Shown here: piece after piece, positions 17,761 to 26,689 of the stretch
Layout of the letters: the number at the start of each line of letters is the position of its first letter
Position numbering within the stretch: position 1 is the stretch's first letter
Assembly: GCA_934365945.1 (NCBI GenBank)
Contig: CAKRNE010000001.1
Span: 186,001-250,000, forward strand
Source of the DNA: an uncultured Agathobacter sp.
GTDB lineage: Bacteria; Bacillota; Clostridia; Lachnospirales; Lachnospiraceae
Length of the DNA stretch: 64,000 nucleotides
Direction: 5' to 3'
Notes under the pieces: generated by a model
What the model was told of the DNA's origin: nothing
The model's database searches: none
Seen by the model: the letters and a program-made list of their open reading frames with translations, nothing else
Made by a program: the position numbers and the translations under genes

Positions 17761-19122
17761 TTATTTTGCAAACTCATATAGATTCTCGACTGACTGGAAT
17801 GAACTGCTCTTCATATCCTTTATAATATCAGCCTGTGCCTTGTCTAAAGCTGTATCAATATCCACTCCATTGTAGAATATATCCTCTCCGGCCTTTTTCA
17901 TATTATCCTCAACACATGAAGGCATCGGGCCCGGCCAGATGTAGTGGTCAATGTGCTCTGAAAGTACCTTAAGCGATGGGTTTTTAAGTATTTCCTCATT
18001 GTCTGCAAGGGATTTCTTTGCAGGGAATGTACTCATAGCAAGATTGAAAGCTACCTGAGACTCATCATCGCAGAGGAAGAACTTTACAAAATCCTGTGCC
18101 ACTGCCTGCTGATCCTTTGGTGCATTTTTGTTTACACCGAATGTTGACTCACCGTTATATCTATTGTATGCATATGGATTTCCGTCAAATGTAGGAATTT
18201 CAAATACACCAAAATCTATATCGCTCCATGTGGTCTTAAGTGTATTGTAGTAATGACCCCACTGAATAACCATTGCCGACTGTCCCTGTCCAAAGCTGTC
18301 TGCACAGTTCTCGCCAAAATCCTTTGAACCGATCTGATCCTTGTCATACATATCAACAAGCATCTGCATTACCTTCTTCATGGCATCTGAATTAACATTA
18401 GGTGTCTTTCCATCCTCCTGGAATAAGTTTTCACCAAGCTGATAGTTAAGTCCCAGCAGGTAATTCTGGTGGAAATCATTATTGAAATTGAGTCCGGCCT
18501 GGACTATTTTGTCTCCGTCCTTGATTGTGAGCTTCTTTGCCACCTCAATCATTTCATCCCAGGTCTTTGGAATATCATCATCTGTAAGTCCGGCTTCCTT
18601 CCACATCTCCTTGTTGTAATAAACAGAGCCTGTCATCATTCCGTAATCAATGTAATAAACCTTGCCGTCAATCACATGAGCACTTACTCCATTGAAGTCC
18701 TGCTCCAAATCCTCAACAGGAATATCAAGCGGTGCCATATAGTTGATAAGATTCTCATGATAGCTGTTGTGCACATTAAAGAGTGCCGGTCCGTTCTCGC
18801 CGTCGAGTGCCAGAGGAAGTTTTGTCCAGTAATCATCCCATGGATTATCCACAAGGTTTATCGTTACATTAGGATGAATTGCTGTATATCTGTCAATAAT
18901 CTCCTGAAATAACTCATCACTTCCCCACTCCCACATGTCAATTGAGATATCCTTGCCATCATTAACCTCAACCGAAGGGTCATACTTCACTGTATCACCA
19001 AATGGCTCTGTTGGTACCTTTATATCCTTTTTTGCTGATGAAGCCGATGAGCTGCCACAGCCTGTAAGCGCTGTCACTGCCATTGTAGCTGCCATAACTG
19101 TTGCAATAAGTTTCTTCTTCAT
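17761..19122 (-). CDS. Sugar ABC transporter solute-binding lipoprotein
   Basis: This lipoprotein of about 453 residues starts with a signal peptide and lipobox (ATMAVTALTGCGSSS). The mature domain is an extracellular solute-binding protein family 1 fold (IDMWEWGSDELFQEIIDRY). The ATG at 19122 is preferred over a GTG four codons upstream because the ribosome site GAGGA lies at 19128-19132, inside the longer frame. It captures oligosaccharides outside the membrane for the two CUT1 permeases that follow. Its promoter carries a perfect LacI-type palindrome, and a divergent LacI gene is adjacent, so it is likely induced by its own sugar. Confidence 0.93.
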   Translation of the reverse strand: MKKKLIATVMAATMAVTALTGCGSSSASSAKKDIKVPTEPFGDTVKYDPSVEVNDGKDISIDMWEWGSDELFQEIIDRYTAIHPNVTINLVDNPWDDYWTKLPLALDGENGPALFNVHNSYHENLINYMAPLDIPVEDLEQDFNGVSAHVIDGKVYYIDYGMMTGSVYYNKEMWKEAGLTDDDIPKTWDEMIEVAKKLTIKDGDKIVQAGLNFNNDFHQNYLLGLNYQLGENLFQEDGKTPNVNSDAMKKVMQMLVDMYDKDQIGSKDFGENCADSFGQGQSAMVIQWGHYYNTLKTTWSDIDFGVFEIPTFDGNPYAYNRYNGESTFGVNKNAPKDQQAVAQDFVKFFLCDDESQVAFNLAMSTFPAKKSLADNEEILKNPSLKVLSEHIDHYIWPGPMPSCVEDNMKKAGEDIFYNGVDIDTALDKAQADIIKDMKSSSFQSVENLYEFAK

Positions 19123-19170
19123 AGAAATCCTCACTTTCGTAATTCAATATCCTTTTTTCGTTCAAATTAG

Positions 19171-19220
19171 TTTAGCGCTAAATCTAACTATAATCTAACA
19201 CCGCCATGTGTATTCGTCAA
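19171..19220 (-). promoter_or_regulatory. Promoter and perfect LacI-family operator of the ABC/GH31 operon
   Basis: On the reverse strand TTGACG (19215-19220), a 17-bp spacer and TAGATT (19192-19197) form the promoter. The perfect 12-bp palindrome TTTAGCGCTAAA (19171-19182), with the central CG typical of LacI/GalR sites, sits at the start point. The divergent LacI-family gene beginning at 19510 is the natural repressor candidate. Confidence 0.75.
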
Positions 19221-19388
19221 CAGTTTTTTGCTTTTTCATCACTTTTCATATTATTTTCATATATTTTTTGTGCATTTTTCACACACGAATTAGGCTTTTG
19301 TATAATTATTTGCAAAACAGATTGCTATTTACTCAATAAAAATGTATACTTAAGGTAATTTATAAACCTATATTTTGAATCATATTTG

Positions 19389-19476
19389 GTTTATATATAA
19401 ACTTCTCATTTTTTATGTATAAACTTCTTATGGTTTATGTTCAGACTTATTGTGGTTTATGTATAAACTTTATAGT
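19389..19476 (+). repeat. Four 22-bp direct repeats upstream of the LacI gene
   Basis: Degenerate copies of GTTTATGTATAAACTT begin at 19389, 19411, 19433 and 19455, exactly 22 bp apart. Copy 1 contains the perfect palindrome GTTTATATATAAAC. A possible promoter, TTATTG (19447-19452), 18 bp and TATAGT (19471-19476), overlaps copies 3 and 4. The rest of the intergenic region 19221-19388 is A/T-rich with no recognisable feature. Confidence 0.75.
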
Positions 19477-19509
19477 AAAAATGTAATACTGAATGAAATG
19501 GAGTTTAAT

Positions 19510-20535
19510 ATGACACTTAAGGATATTGCCGAAATGGCAGGCGTGAGCACGATGACCGTCTCAAACGTAATCAACGGAAAGACAAGCCGTGTTTCACAGA
19601 AAACAATGGATAAAATCAATTCAATTATAGAAGAATATAATTATGTTCCGAATATGAATGCAAGAAGTCTTTCAAACAATTCCTCACACATTATCGGAGT
19701 TGTTACGTTTCTGGAGGATAATGATTATGCTTCAGGATACAATTATTTTGAGAACCCATATGTCAGTACTATGATTGGTACAATAGAGACAGAGCTTCAC
19801 AAAAACGGATATTTCACCATGCTTCAATCAGTATCCAGAAGCTCTGACATATTATCTTTGGTTAAGAACTGGAATGTCGATGGGATGATTCTGCTTTTCC
19901 CCACCTCCGCTGAAAACCTTGAAAAGCTGATGGATGCTGCCAACTGCCCTATTGCTACCTTTGATAGCAATTACTCTCACCCTAATCTCATAAATGTGAT
20001 ATCTGATGATGAAAAGGGCTTATATTTATCAACAAAATATATGATAAATCACGGTCACACCGAGATTGCCTTTGTCGCTGATTATGAAGGAAATATCGTC
20101 CTCACCAAACGTTTTAACGGATACAAAAAAGCTCTTGAGGACAGTCATATTCCTTTCCGTCCGGAATATATTTTCAGCTATTCACCTTCATATGAGGGTG
20201 GTATCGAAGCCGGTCGTGCCATTGCAAGCAGCAAGGCGCCAATCACAGCAGTGGTAACAACTGCTGACATATGTGCTATCGGCATCATGGAGGGTGCGCG
20301 TCTTGGCGGTTACCGTGTCCCGATTGATTTATCTGTCATAGGCTATGATAATTTGAATCTATGTCAGTACACTGTACCGAAGCTGACATCGGTATCACAA
20401 AATGTGCAAAAAAAAGCCCGGCTTGCAACCGAGCTTCTTCTAAAAAAAATACAAAAAAATGAGTCCGAAAATAATTTGTGTGAAATTATGGATGTTGAGA
20501 TTGTTGACAGACAATCTGTTATCTCGCTTTATTAA
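19510..20535 (+). CDS. LacI/GalR-family transcriptional regulator
   Basis: The product of about 341 residues has an N-terminal LacI helix-turn-helix (TLKDIAEMAGVSTMTVSNVINGK, given in two parts here as TLKDIAEMAG and VSTMTVSNVING). A periplasmic-binding-protein-like sensor domain follows, of the subtype with a NPYVSTMIGTIETELHKNGY opening. The ATG at 19510 is chosen because GGAG lies 6 nt upstream and because it starts directly at the HTH. A longer in-frame start at 19450 would lie inside the repeat array. It is divergent from the ABC/GH31 operon and probably represses it through TTTAGCGCTAAA. The repeat array over its own promoter suggests a second layer of control. Confidence 0.92.
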   Translation: MTLKDIAEMAGVSTMTVSNVINGKTSRVSQKTMDKINSIIEEYNYVPNMNARSLSNNSSHIIGVVTFLEDNDYASGYNYFENPYVSTMIGTIETELHKNGYFTMLQSVSRSSDILSLVKNWNVDGMILLFPTSAENLEKLMDAANCPIATFDSNYSHPNLINVISDDEKGLYLSTKYMINHGHTEIAFVADYEGNIVLTKRFNGYKKALEDSHIPFRPEYIFSYSPSYEGGIEAGRAIASSKAPITAVVTTADICAIGIMEGARLGGYRVPIDLSVIGYDNLNLCQYTVPKLTSVSQNVQKKARLATELLLKKIQKNESENNLCEIMDVEIVDRQSVISLY

Positions 20536-20548
20536 GCCGATAACAAAT

Positions 20549-21685
20549 TTACTCCCTGCGCACCCGCTTGTTTTCATACATTTTCTCATCTGCCTCTGAG
20601 ATAATCTTATTGATATCGGCGTATCTGCCGCAGGCATAGCCTACTGACGCGGAAATTGGGATTTTGCTGTCCTTCTGGATTGGTTCAATCACCTTATTCC
20701 ATCTGTCAATAAAGCTAAGTGCATCATCCTCAGTACCATCCGGTATGATCATAATAAACTCATCTCCACCATAACGGTATGTCCTTACATTATCATTATC
20801 ATTTGCTGCAGCAAGTCTGATGGTTCCCGCTATTTTTGCTATAAGACGGTCTCCCTTCTCATGTCCGTATGTATCATTCACAAACTTAAGCTGATTTACA
20901 TCCCAATATATGACAGCCACCTTTCTGTCAGGCTCCTTTGGCTTTTCAAGGTCATCAAGGAGCTTATTTTTATTGTAAAGGCCTGTCATATCGTCCATTG
21001 CTGCCTCTCGCTTGATACGGTGCGCTTTTTCCATTGTTCTTCGAAGCATTTTGTTAACACCATTGCTGACACTGTAAAATCCGGTTGCTATAAGCGAACG
21101 AGGAAAAACATAATACATAAAAAGAGTAAGTCCGGGATTTTTATTCACCTCATTCAGCAAAAATACTCCATCCTTTTGAAGATGCTTAAGTGATGTCGTA
21201 GTAAGCAATACCATATTTGCATCACATACTCCAAAATAATAGCCCACATATGTGCTAAGCGCTATATTAAAAAGTGTCCAAACAAATGCAAATCTTGACA
21301 GGTGCTTTGACGAATATACACCTGCAATCACAATCGGTAACATCGCAACTATTACCATATGATATGTAAGCGATGAGCTCGTTATCAGCACTATAAAACC
21401 GGCATCTGAAATACACAGATACTTTGCACAGGCATGATCCAGTCCAACTATCGTCAGCAGCATAATAAACACCACCAGCAGAACACATGATAAAATATAT
21501 CCTGTGGCAAAAATATGCCTATCAACAATAAATATATTAAGGCAATTGAGTATGAATACAAATGTATATAGCAGATGCCACACTAAAAGCATACGAAACA
21601 CAAATATATTCTCCACAACATCCTTCTTCTCATATATAGGATCATCATCTGTAATTTTAGAAAACAACAGCTTTAATGTCTGCAT
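20549..21685 (-). CDS. Membrane-bound diguanylate cyclase (GGDEF)
   Basis: This protein of about 378 residues has five or six transmembrane segments in the first 200 residues and a C-terminal GGDEF domain with an intact active site YRYGGDEF. It should make cyclic di-GMP from two GTP. The substrate-binding motifs DDMTGLYNK and WDVNQLKFVNDTYGHEKGD are present. There is no obvious RxxD inhibitory site before the active site. The start at 21685 is preferred to 21694 because AAAAGG is then 9 nt away. It follows the MATE gene by 18 bp and may be in the same transcript. It converges on the LacI gene. Confidence 0.9.
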   Translation of the reverse strand: MQTLKLLFSKITDDDPIYEKKDVVENIFVFRMLLVWHLLYTFVFILNCLNIFIVDRHIFATGYILSCVLLVVFIMLLTIVGLDHACAKYLCISDAGFIVLITSSSLTYHMVIVAMLPIVIAGVYSSKHLSRFAFVWTLFNIALSTYVGYYFGVCDANMVLLTTTSLKHLQKDGVFLLNEVNKNPGLTLFMYYVFPRSLIATGFYSVSNGVNKMLRRTMEKAHRIKREAAMDDMTGLYNKNKLLDDLEKPKEPDRKVAVIYWDVNQLKFVNDTYGHEKGDRLIAKIAGTIRLAAANDNDNVRTYRYGGDEFIMIIPDGTEDDALSFIDRWNKVIEPIQKDSKIPISASVGYACGRYADINKIISEADEKMYENKRVRRE

Positions 21686-21703
21686 TATCCTCATCCTTTT
21701 CCA

Positions 21704-23053
21704 CTATCTGGTCAAATCCTTTACCCACTTGTACTTCTTAAAATGTATGAGTGTCCACGGAATCTTTCCTACCTCATCCACGCAGGTGCACGCATACACC
21801 ACAACCACCGGCCAGTTCAAAAAATACGTACCTGCAACTGCAAGCGGTATCGCTATGCCCCACATCGTAACAGCTAGAGAATACATATCAAACATCGTAT
21901 CTCCACCCGAACCAAAGACACCGTTTATGATGATTTCATTTACCGAGCGTCCAATCATGTAGAGGGCGAGTACACCGAATAACTGCTTCAAATACTCTGC
22001 AGCCTGCGGAGTGAGCTTTACAAAATGTAAAATCACCGGTGCCGAAACCGCCATAAGCACTGTCATAACAGCGCCACACAAAAATGACAGCTTTGCCATT
22101 CTGATACCATATGCTTTTCCACGCTTTAAATTTCCTGCGCCCAGCTCATTTCCTATCATGATGCCTGCTGCGCTCGATATACCTGCACTGAGACAGCATA
22201 TGATATCACGCACAACCGCTGCGACTGAGTTGGCGGCTGCCGCGTCTGTTCCCATGTGTCCCATAAATGTAGAGTACGACGTAAAGCCTATGCCCCATAC
22301 AAGGCTCGCTCCGAGAATCGGTCCGGAGCACTTCATAAAATCTGCTGACAGCTCCTTGTTTCTCACCAAAAGCTCTCTAATTTTAAGCCTGATATATCCC
22401 GGTCTGTAAGAAAATGTGATTGAAAGCATAAGCTCCAGCACTCTTGATATGAGCGTGGCAAGTGCCGCTCCCCTCACATTCATGCTCTCGATGCCAAATG
22501 CACCATAGATAAACACGGCATTCAGCACGATATTTATTAGCACTGTAATCGAGCTGACTGCCGCCGCAGTCCCTGCGTGCTCTGATATCTTCATCATGAC
22601 TATATAACACTGCGAAAAGCCTGTCAATAGATATGAAAAAGAGGCTATTTTCAGATAGCTCACACCATAATCTATAAGCACCGGCTCGTTTGTGAAAATG
22701 AGCATCAGATATCGCGGAAAGAATGCACATGCCACGAAAAACAGCACCGATACTACACCGCATATTCTGATTGCTAGAGCGAATATGTCATCGAGCGCCT
22801 TTATATCCTGCTTGCCCCAATACTGCGCTCCGAGTATTGCAAGCCCCGCTGTCGCCGCTGATAGAAACATGTTCTGGATGAACTGTATCTGTGTGGCAAG
22901 CGAGACTGCCGACATATAGTTCTGGTCCAGTCCTCCAAGCATGAAGGCATCTGCCACCGCCACCAGCGCCAGCATCAGATTCTGCACCATTATCGGAACC
23001 ATGAGTGTCCACAGCTTTTTGTAAAAATGTGTATCAAATTCTATTGTTTTCAT
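21704..23053 (-). CDS. MATE family exporter
   Basis: This 449-residue membrane protein has 12 predicted spans and the MATE fold (LMVPIMVQNLMLALVAVADA near the N-terminus and AAGIMIGNELGAG in the second half). It resembles the NorM/YeeO-type branch. It should be a Na+- or H+-coupled exporter of drugs or metabolites. Its start overlaps the DNA glycosylase gene by 20 bp, so the two are probably co-expressed, and the diguanylate cyclase follows closely. It is not a recent duplicate of the MATE gene at 2693, since the sequences differ throughout. Confidence 0.92.
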   Translation of the reverse strand: MKTIEFDTHFYKKLWTLMVPIMVQNLMLALVAVADAFMLGGLDQNYMSAVSLATQIQFIQNMFLSAATAGLAILGAQYWGKQDIKALDDIFALAIRICGVVSVLFFVACAFFPRYLMLIFTNEPVLIDYGVSYLKIASFSYLLTGFSQCYIVMMKISEHAGTAAAVSSITVLINIVLNAVFIYGAFGIESMNVRGAALATLISRVLELMLSITFSYRPGYIRLKIRELLVRNKELSADFMKCSGPILGASLVWGIGFTSYSTFMGHMGTDAAAANSVAAVVRDIICCLSAGISSAAGIMIGNELGAGNLKRGKAYGIRMAKLSFLCGAVMTVLMAVSAPVILHFVKLTPQAAEYLKQLFGVLALYMIGRSVNEIIINGVFGSGGDTMFDMYSLAVTMWGIAIPLAVAGTYFLNWPVVVVYACTCVDEVGKIPWTLIHFKKYKWVKDLTR

Positions 23054-23543
23054 GTGTTTTTATATATTCTCCCCAAGTATTACATAATTTTTCAAAGGTC
23101 CATGCCGCATTTGCAGGGCTTGTGGACGGCAGCGTGACTGCCTCCATGCCTGTCAGCGGAAGCTGATATTTCTTATAAAGTGACCCTGCTTTATTTCCGT
23201 TTGCAATGACCTGCTTTATATCGGCTGTTTCAAGGATTTTTCTTATATCTGTCGGTTCGACGTTTTTGATGCTGCTATCGCTCGAACCCTTGATGTCACA
23301 GCTTTGTATCACATCCCATATGGCTATGTGATTTTTCAGCAGCATATATTTCTTCTCATCTATAGTTTCCGGCACCGGTTCATCCAACAGATACGCAAGC
23401 AGTTTCCAGAAACGGTTCTGCTTGTGTCCGTAATAGAAATTGCTTTCCCTGGATGCAACGGACGGCAGAGTGCCGAGGATGAGCATTCGGCTGTTTTCAT
23501 CATAGACAGGCTTAAAGGAGTGGGTTATGTGTTCGTATTCCAT
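23034..23543 (-). CDS. Hypoxanthine-DNA glycosylase (uracil-DNA glycosylase superfamily)
   Basis: This 169-residue protein belongs to the family 6 uracil-DNA glycosylase superfamily (DNA-deoxyinosine glycosylase). Its motif 1 region is GTLPSVASRESNFYYGHKQN, and the C-terminal motif LPSTSPANA corresponds to the base-binding loop. Such enzymes remove hypoxanthine formed by adenine deamination, starting base-excision repair in the cytoplasm. The length is normal. Its ribosome site AGAGGTGA is clear. It is first in a probable operon with a MATE exporter and a diguanylate cyclase; no functional link is obvious. Confidence 0.9.
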   Translation of the reverse strand: MEYEHITHSFKPVYDENSRMLILGTLPSVASRESNFYYGHKQNRFWKLLAYLLDEPVPETIDEKKYMLLKNHIAIWDVIQSCDIKGSSDSSIKNVEPTDIRKILETADIKQVIANGNKAGSLYKKYQLPLTGMEAVTLPSTSPANAAWTFEKLCNTWGEYIKTHENNRI

Positions 23544-23580
23544 GTTGTCACCTCTTATCGTCTTTAAACGCTCTCCTTTG

Positions 23581-25206
23581 TTATTTCGATATTTCTTGCA
23601 CCTTACAGCTATGTTTTTTACTATCCCTCCAATAACCGATCCCTACAGCAAGTATCCTTCCTGTGTATATCCTTTGCCCTGCAAGTTTAGGCACAAATTT
23701 AAGTGCATACTTTTTATCTATGATTTGTGAAATTGCTTCATCCGGAGTGTGATCTACTTTTAATTCGAGGATCATACAATCAGCCGTTGTATCATATGGA
23801 TAAAAAATAAAATCTACATATCCTGTTCCGGCCTTATCCTCACGCTCCACACGATAACTGTCCCTTGCTGCAAGATATACCAGATTAACTATTGCAGATA
23901 ACTCTGTCTCATGATTATACGATAGCAGAGGCACCTCCGTGTTATGCGCAAATTCCAGTATTCTTTCCATGGTCAGCGTGTCCCCTGCCAAGGTTGCTTT
24001 AAGCATTTTCTCGGACTCTTTTGCTAAACGGTATACATATCCCAATGACTCATTTTTCACAAGAAGCTCATCAAATTTCTCCATAAGCTCCCTATTCGGA
24101 ATACATACCCTGCCATTAAGATAGCTCAAAAATCCATACACTACCATTGCAGAATATATCTCGTCTCTTGTTGAAAGATTCATTGACGTTGCCGCATACT
24201 CCTGTATTTTTGCGGTAACTGACTCACCGGATATCATCAGTGCCAGATCATCCCTGACATCAGAAATATTATTTCTGATATAATAATATATCTCATCATA
24301 TGGTCCGGAACTCGTCCAGTAATTTGCCAGATTATTAAACTGCAATGCAAATACTACTGAACGTGGATTGTAAACACGTTCCCCAGACTTTGTATAGTAA
24401 CCATTATAACAGTCACGGAGTCCTTTCCTCGTCACGCTCTTTTCCTTATGCTGCCTGTCACACTCTACAATATATCGTTTGTACAGATCATCCACTTCAT
24501 CATCGGTAAATCCAAAATACTCTCCAAACATTGGTGAATTTACCATTGTAAACTCTGCGAACATATTAAGTTCAGAGCCACTGGAATATTTTGCGATAGG
24601 TAAAATGCCTGTCATATATGAAAGAACCACATATGGACGGTCCTTCAAAAGATTACTTAAAAATGCCACATATTTTTCTTTATCAATCTCATTTATAAAA
24701 TCTCTGTGAAATATAAAATCCCATTCATCCAATACAAATATAAATTTCTCACCACACTGCACAAATACGCTCTCAAGAATATCTCCGACTGCATCTGCCT
24801 CATTTATTTTCACCTGCGGATATGCGTCCTTTACATCTTCAATCAAGAGTGCTTCTATGCGCTCGATATATTGTGTATATGAATCACAGTTTCTTGGCAT
24901 TTTACTGAAATCTATGCGAATGACATTATATTGATTTTTATATCTTCTATAGTCATCCACCTGTGATATTGCGAGACTGTCAAAAACATCACACGAATCC
25001 GATGCTTTCTGAAAGAATGAGCTAATCATATTTGCCATAATTGTTTTGCCAAATCTACGCGGTCTGGTAATACAAATATGACGATTTCCTGCACTTACAT
25101 ACGGAAACAATTCCCTAAGCATAAGTGTTTTATCCACAAAATATGGGCTTAAGCTCTCGCTTTTATACAATGTATATGGTGTTATGCTATTCAGATATGT
25201 TCCCAT
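23581..25206 (-). CDS. AAA-ATPase with C-terminal PD-(D/E)XK nuclease-like domain
   Basis: This 541-residue protein is a second member of the family seen at 552-2390 but lacks the N-terminal HTH. Walker A is TRPRRFGKTIMAN at about 48-60 and Walker B is FIFVLDEWDFI at about 145-155. The C-terminus has TGYVDFIFYP and MILELKVD, the D...ExK nuclease-fold core, then DEAISQIIDKKYA. The start follows FVDKTLML, the conserved family opening, closely. Function is not established. The two homologues share the layout but are clearly diverged, so they are not a recent duplication. Upstream are two 11-bp direct repeats CTTTTCTATAG, and the 38-bp gap to the glycosylase gene suggests read-through. Confidence 0.87.
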   Translation of the reverse strand: MGTYLNSITPYTLYKSESLSPYFVDKTLMLRELFPYVSAGNRHICITRPRRFGKTIMANMISSFFQKASDSCDVFDSLAISQVDDYRRYKNQYNVIRIDFSKMPRNCDSYTQYIERIEALLIEDVKDAYPQVKINEADAVGDILESVFVQCGEKFIFVLDEWDFIFHRDFINEIDKEKYVAFLSNLLKDRPYVVLSYMTGILPIAKYSSGSELNMFAEFTMVNSPMFGEYFGFTDDEVDDLYKRYIVECDRQHKEKSVTRKGLRDCYNGYYTKSGERVYNPRSVVFALQFNNLANYWTSSGPYDEIYYYIRNNISDVRDDLALMISGESVTAKIQEYAATSMNLSTRDEIYSAMVVYGFLSYLNGRVCIPNRELMEKFDELLVKNESLGYVYRLAKESEKMLKATLAGDTLTMERILEFAHNTEVPLLSYNHETELSAIVNLVYLAARDSYRVEREDKAGTGYVDFIFYPYDTTADCMILELKVDHTPDEAISQIIDKKYALKFVPKLAGQRIYTGRILAVGIGYWRDSKKHSCKVQEISK

Positions 25207-25217
25207 AGTGTCTGCTC

Positions 25218-25261
25218 CTTTTCTATAGTTGTCTTTTCTATAGCTTTATTATACCTTATAG
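25218..25261 (-). repeat. Short direct repeats in the ATPase promoter region
   Basis: CTTTTCTATAG occurs at 25218-25228 and 25233-25243 (15 bp apart), with a partial third copy CCTTATAG at 25254-25261. On the coding strand these are CTATAGAAAAG, the first overlapping the ribosome site. TATAAT lies just upstream (rc of 25248-25253). The layout is a weaker echo of the arrays in front of the other two ATPase genes. Confidence 0.45.
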
Positions 25262-25290
25262 CCGATACTTTTACGAGCCAATTAAATGAT

Positions 25291-25351
25291 TTTCTCACAA
25301 AAAACTCACAATCGTTTTTCGACTGTGAGTTCTTTATAATTTCAGATGCAG
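25291..25351 (-). repeat. Dispersed 61-bp terminator repeat, copy A
   Basis: This segment matches 28956-29017 over its whole length with about five differences, beginning TTTCTCACAAAAAACTCACA and ending ATAATTTCAGATGCAG. It contains a 12-bp hairpin (AACTCACAATCG with CGACTGTGAGTT, one mismatch) followed on the reverse strand by a T-run. At the other site the element ends a LacI gene. Here no gene precedes it, so it looks like a copied or orphaned terminator. The rest of 25207-25507 holds only the promoter and ribosome site of the alcohol dehydrogenase gene. Confidence 0.7.
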
Positions 25352-25507
25352 GACTCATTTAATTTCCTGAATAAATAAACTTACCGAAAGTCTGGTTTTT
25401 CTTAGATAACTTTATTTAATTAACACGTTAAATTCCTACTGTAATTTATTGTCAATATACTGTATAATATGTTTAAATTATTGATAACACAGGAGGAAAT
25501 CTTCTCA

Positions 25508-26605
25508 ATGAAATTAGAAAATTACGAAGTGCATCTGCCGAGTTACTCTATCGGAGATCACATATACGATAAAATAGGTCCGGTTTGCGAATCCTACGGA
25601 AAAACGGTCCTCATAATCGGTGGAAAAAGAGCACTTGCGGCTTCCCTCGAAAAGCTTAAAAGCTATGTCACAAAAACCGGTCTTACGATCATCGGTGTCG
25701 AACTTTATGGAAACGACTGTACATATGCCAATGTCGAGAGACTTCGCAGGCTGCCTGTATATAATGAAGCTGACATGGTATTTGGTGTCGGAGGCGGAAA
25801 AGCCCTTGATACCGTCAAATGCCTGTGTATCACAGATGATAAGCCTGTATTTACTTTCCCGACCATAGCTTCAAACTGTGCTGCCTGTACATCTGTTTCT
25901 ATCATGTATAATGATGACGGGACCTTCTTAAAGCCTAACTTTTTCGTCCGTCCGGCAATGCATGCTTTTATCGATACAGAAATAATCGCAAAGGCTCCGG
26001 CTCAGTATATGTGGGCCGGAATAGGTGACACTTACGCCAAATACTACGAGGCTACAATCTCATCAAGGGATGAACGCCTTGAACATTTTACCTCACTTGG
26101 TGTTTCTCTCAGCGTCATGTGCCGCAATCCATTACTGGAATATGGCGTAAAAGCCCTTCAGGATCACAAGCAGGGACTTTGCACATATGATGTGGAACAG
26201 GTTGTTCTGGCTATCGTTGTCACAACAGGCATCGCCTCAATATTCCTGACAAAGGATTTTACACCTGATTACAACAGTGGTCTGGCTCACGCGATTTTCT
26301 ATGCCCTTACCTCATACCCTGTTATTGAGGAAAAACATCTGCATGGCGAAGTGGTTGGATTTGGTGTGCTTTTCGCCCTTCTGGTCGATGGACAATATGA
26401 TGAATTTGAGAAAATCTATACTTTAAATAAAGAACTTGGTCTTCCTACCTCACTTGAACAGATTGAAATCACAGAAGCCCAGTGGAATGAAAGTCTTGAC
26501 CGTATTCCTGATATGTCAGATGTAAAGCATTATCCTTACAGGGTTACACGCGAAATGCTTGAAGATGCGATGAGCAAATTAACTGAACGCAATTTACGTT
26601 CATGA
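25508..26605 (+). CDS. Iron-containing alcohol dehydrogenase, glycerol dehydrogenase-like
   Basis: This protein of about 365 residues belongs to the iron-dependent dehydrogenase family, GldA branch. It has the NAD-binding GVGGGKALDTVK, and the metal ligands are the Asp in GIGDTYAKYYE and the two histidines in SGLAHAIFYAL and EKHLHGEVV. It should oxidise a polyol or reduce an aldehyde or ketone; glycerol is only a guess. The ATG at 25508 is chosen because AGGAGG lies at 25491-25496 and the family sequence starts there. A TATAAT (25463-25468) lies upstream. It is followed by a carrier gene 84 bp later and a glycerate kinase remnant, suggesting a former small-metabolite (glycerol/glycerate) cluster. 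Confidence 0.9.
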   Translation: MKLENYEVHLPSYSIGDHIYDKIGPVCESYGKTVLIIGGKRALAASLEKLKSYVTKTGLTIIGVELYGNDCTYANVERLRRLPVYNEADMVFGVGGGKALDTVKCLCITDDKPVFTFPTIASNCAACTSVSIMYNDDGTFLKPNFFVRPAMHAFIDTEIIAKAPAQYMWAGIGDTYAKYYEATISSRDERLEHFTSLGVSLSVMCRNPLLEYGVKALQDHKQGLCTYDVEQVVLAIVVTTGIASIFLTKDFTPDYNSGLAHAIFYALTSYPVIEEKHLHGEVVGFGVLFALLVDGQYDEFEKIYTLNKELGLPTSLEQIEITEAQWNESLDRIPDMSDVKHYPYRVTREMLEDAMSKLTERNLRS

Positions 26606-26689
26606 CATTTTGATATTTTAGTAACAACCTTTTTAATATATGGATTTTAAATAACTGGATTTTTAATATCAGCAGGAGGTCATTTTTTA

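Noticed and set aside
25421..25434. Near-palindrome TTAACACGTTAA upstream of the alcohol dehydrogenase gene
   Set aside because: Two of twelve positions break the symmetry and the surrounding DNA is A/T-rich; not enough to call an operator.
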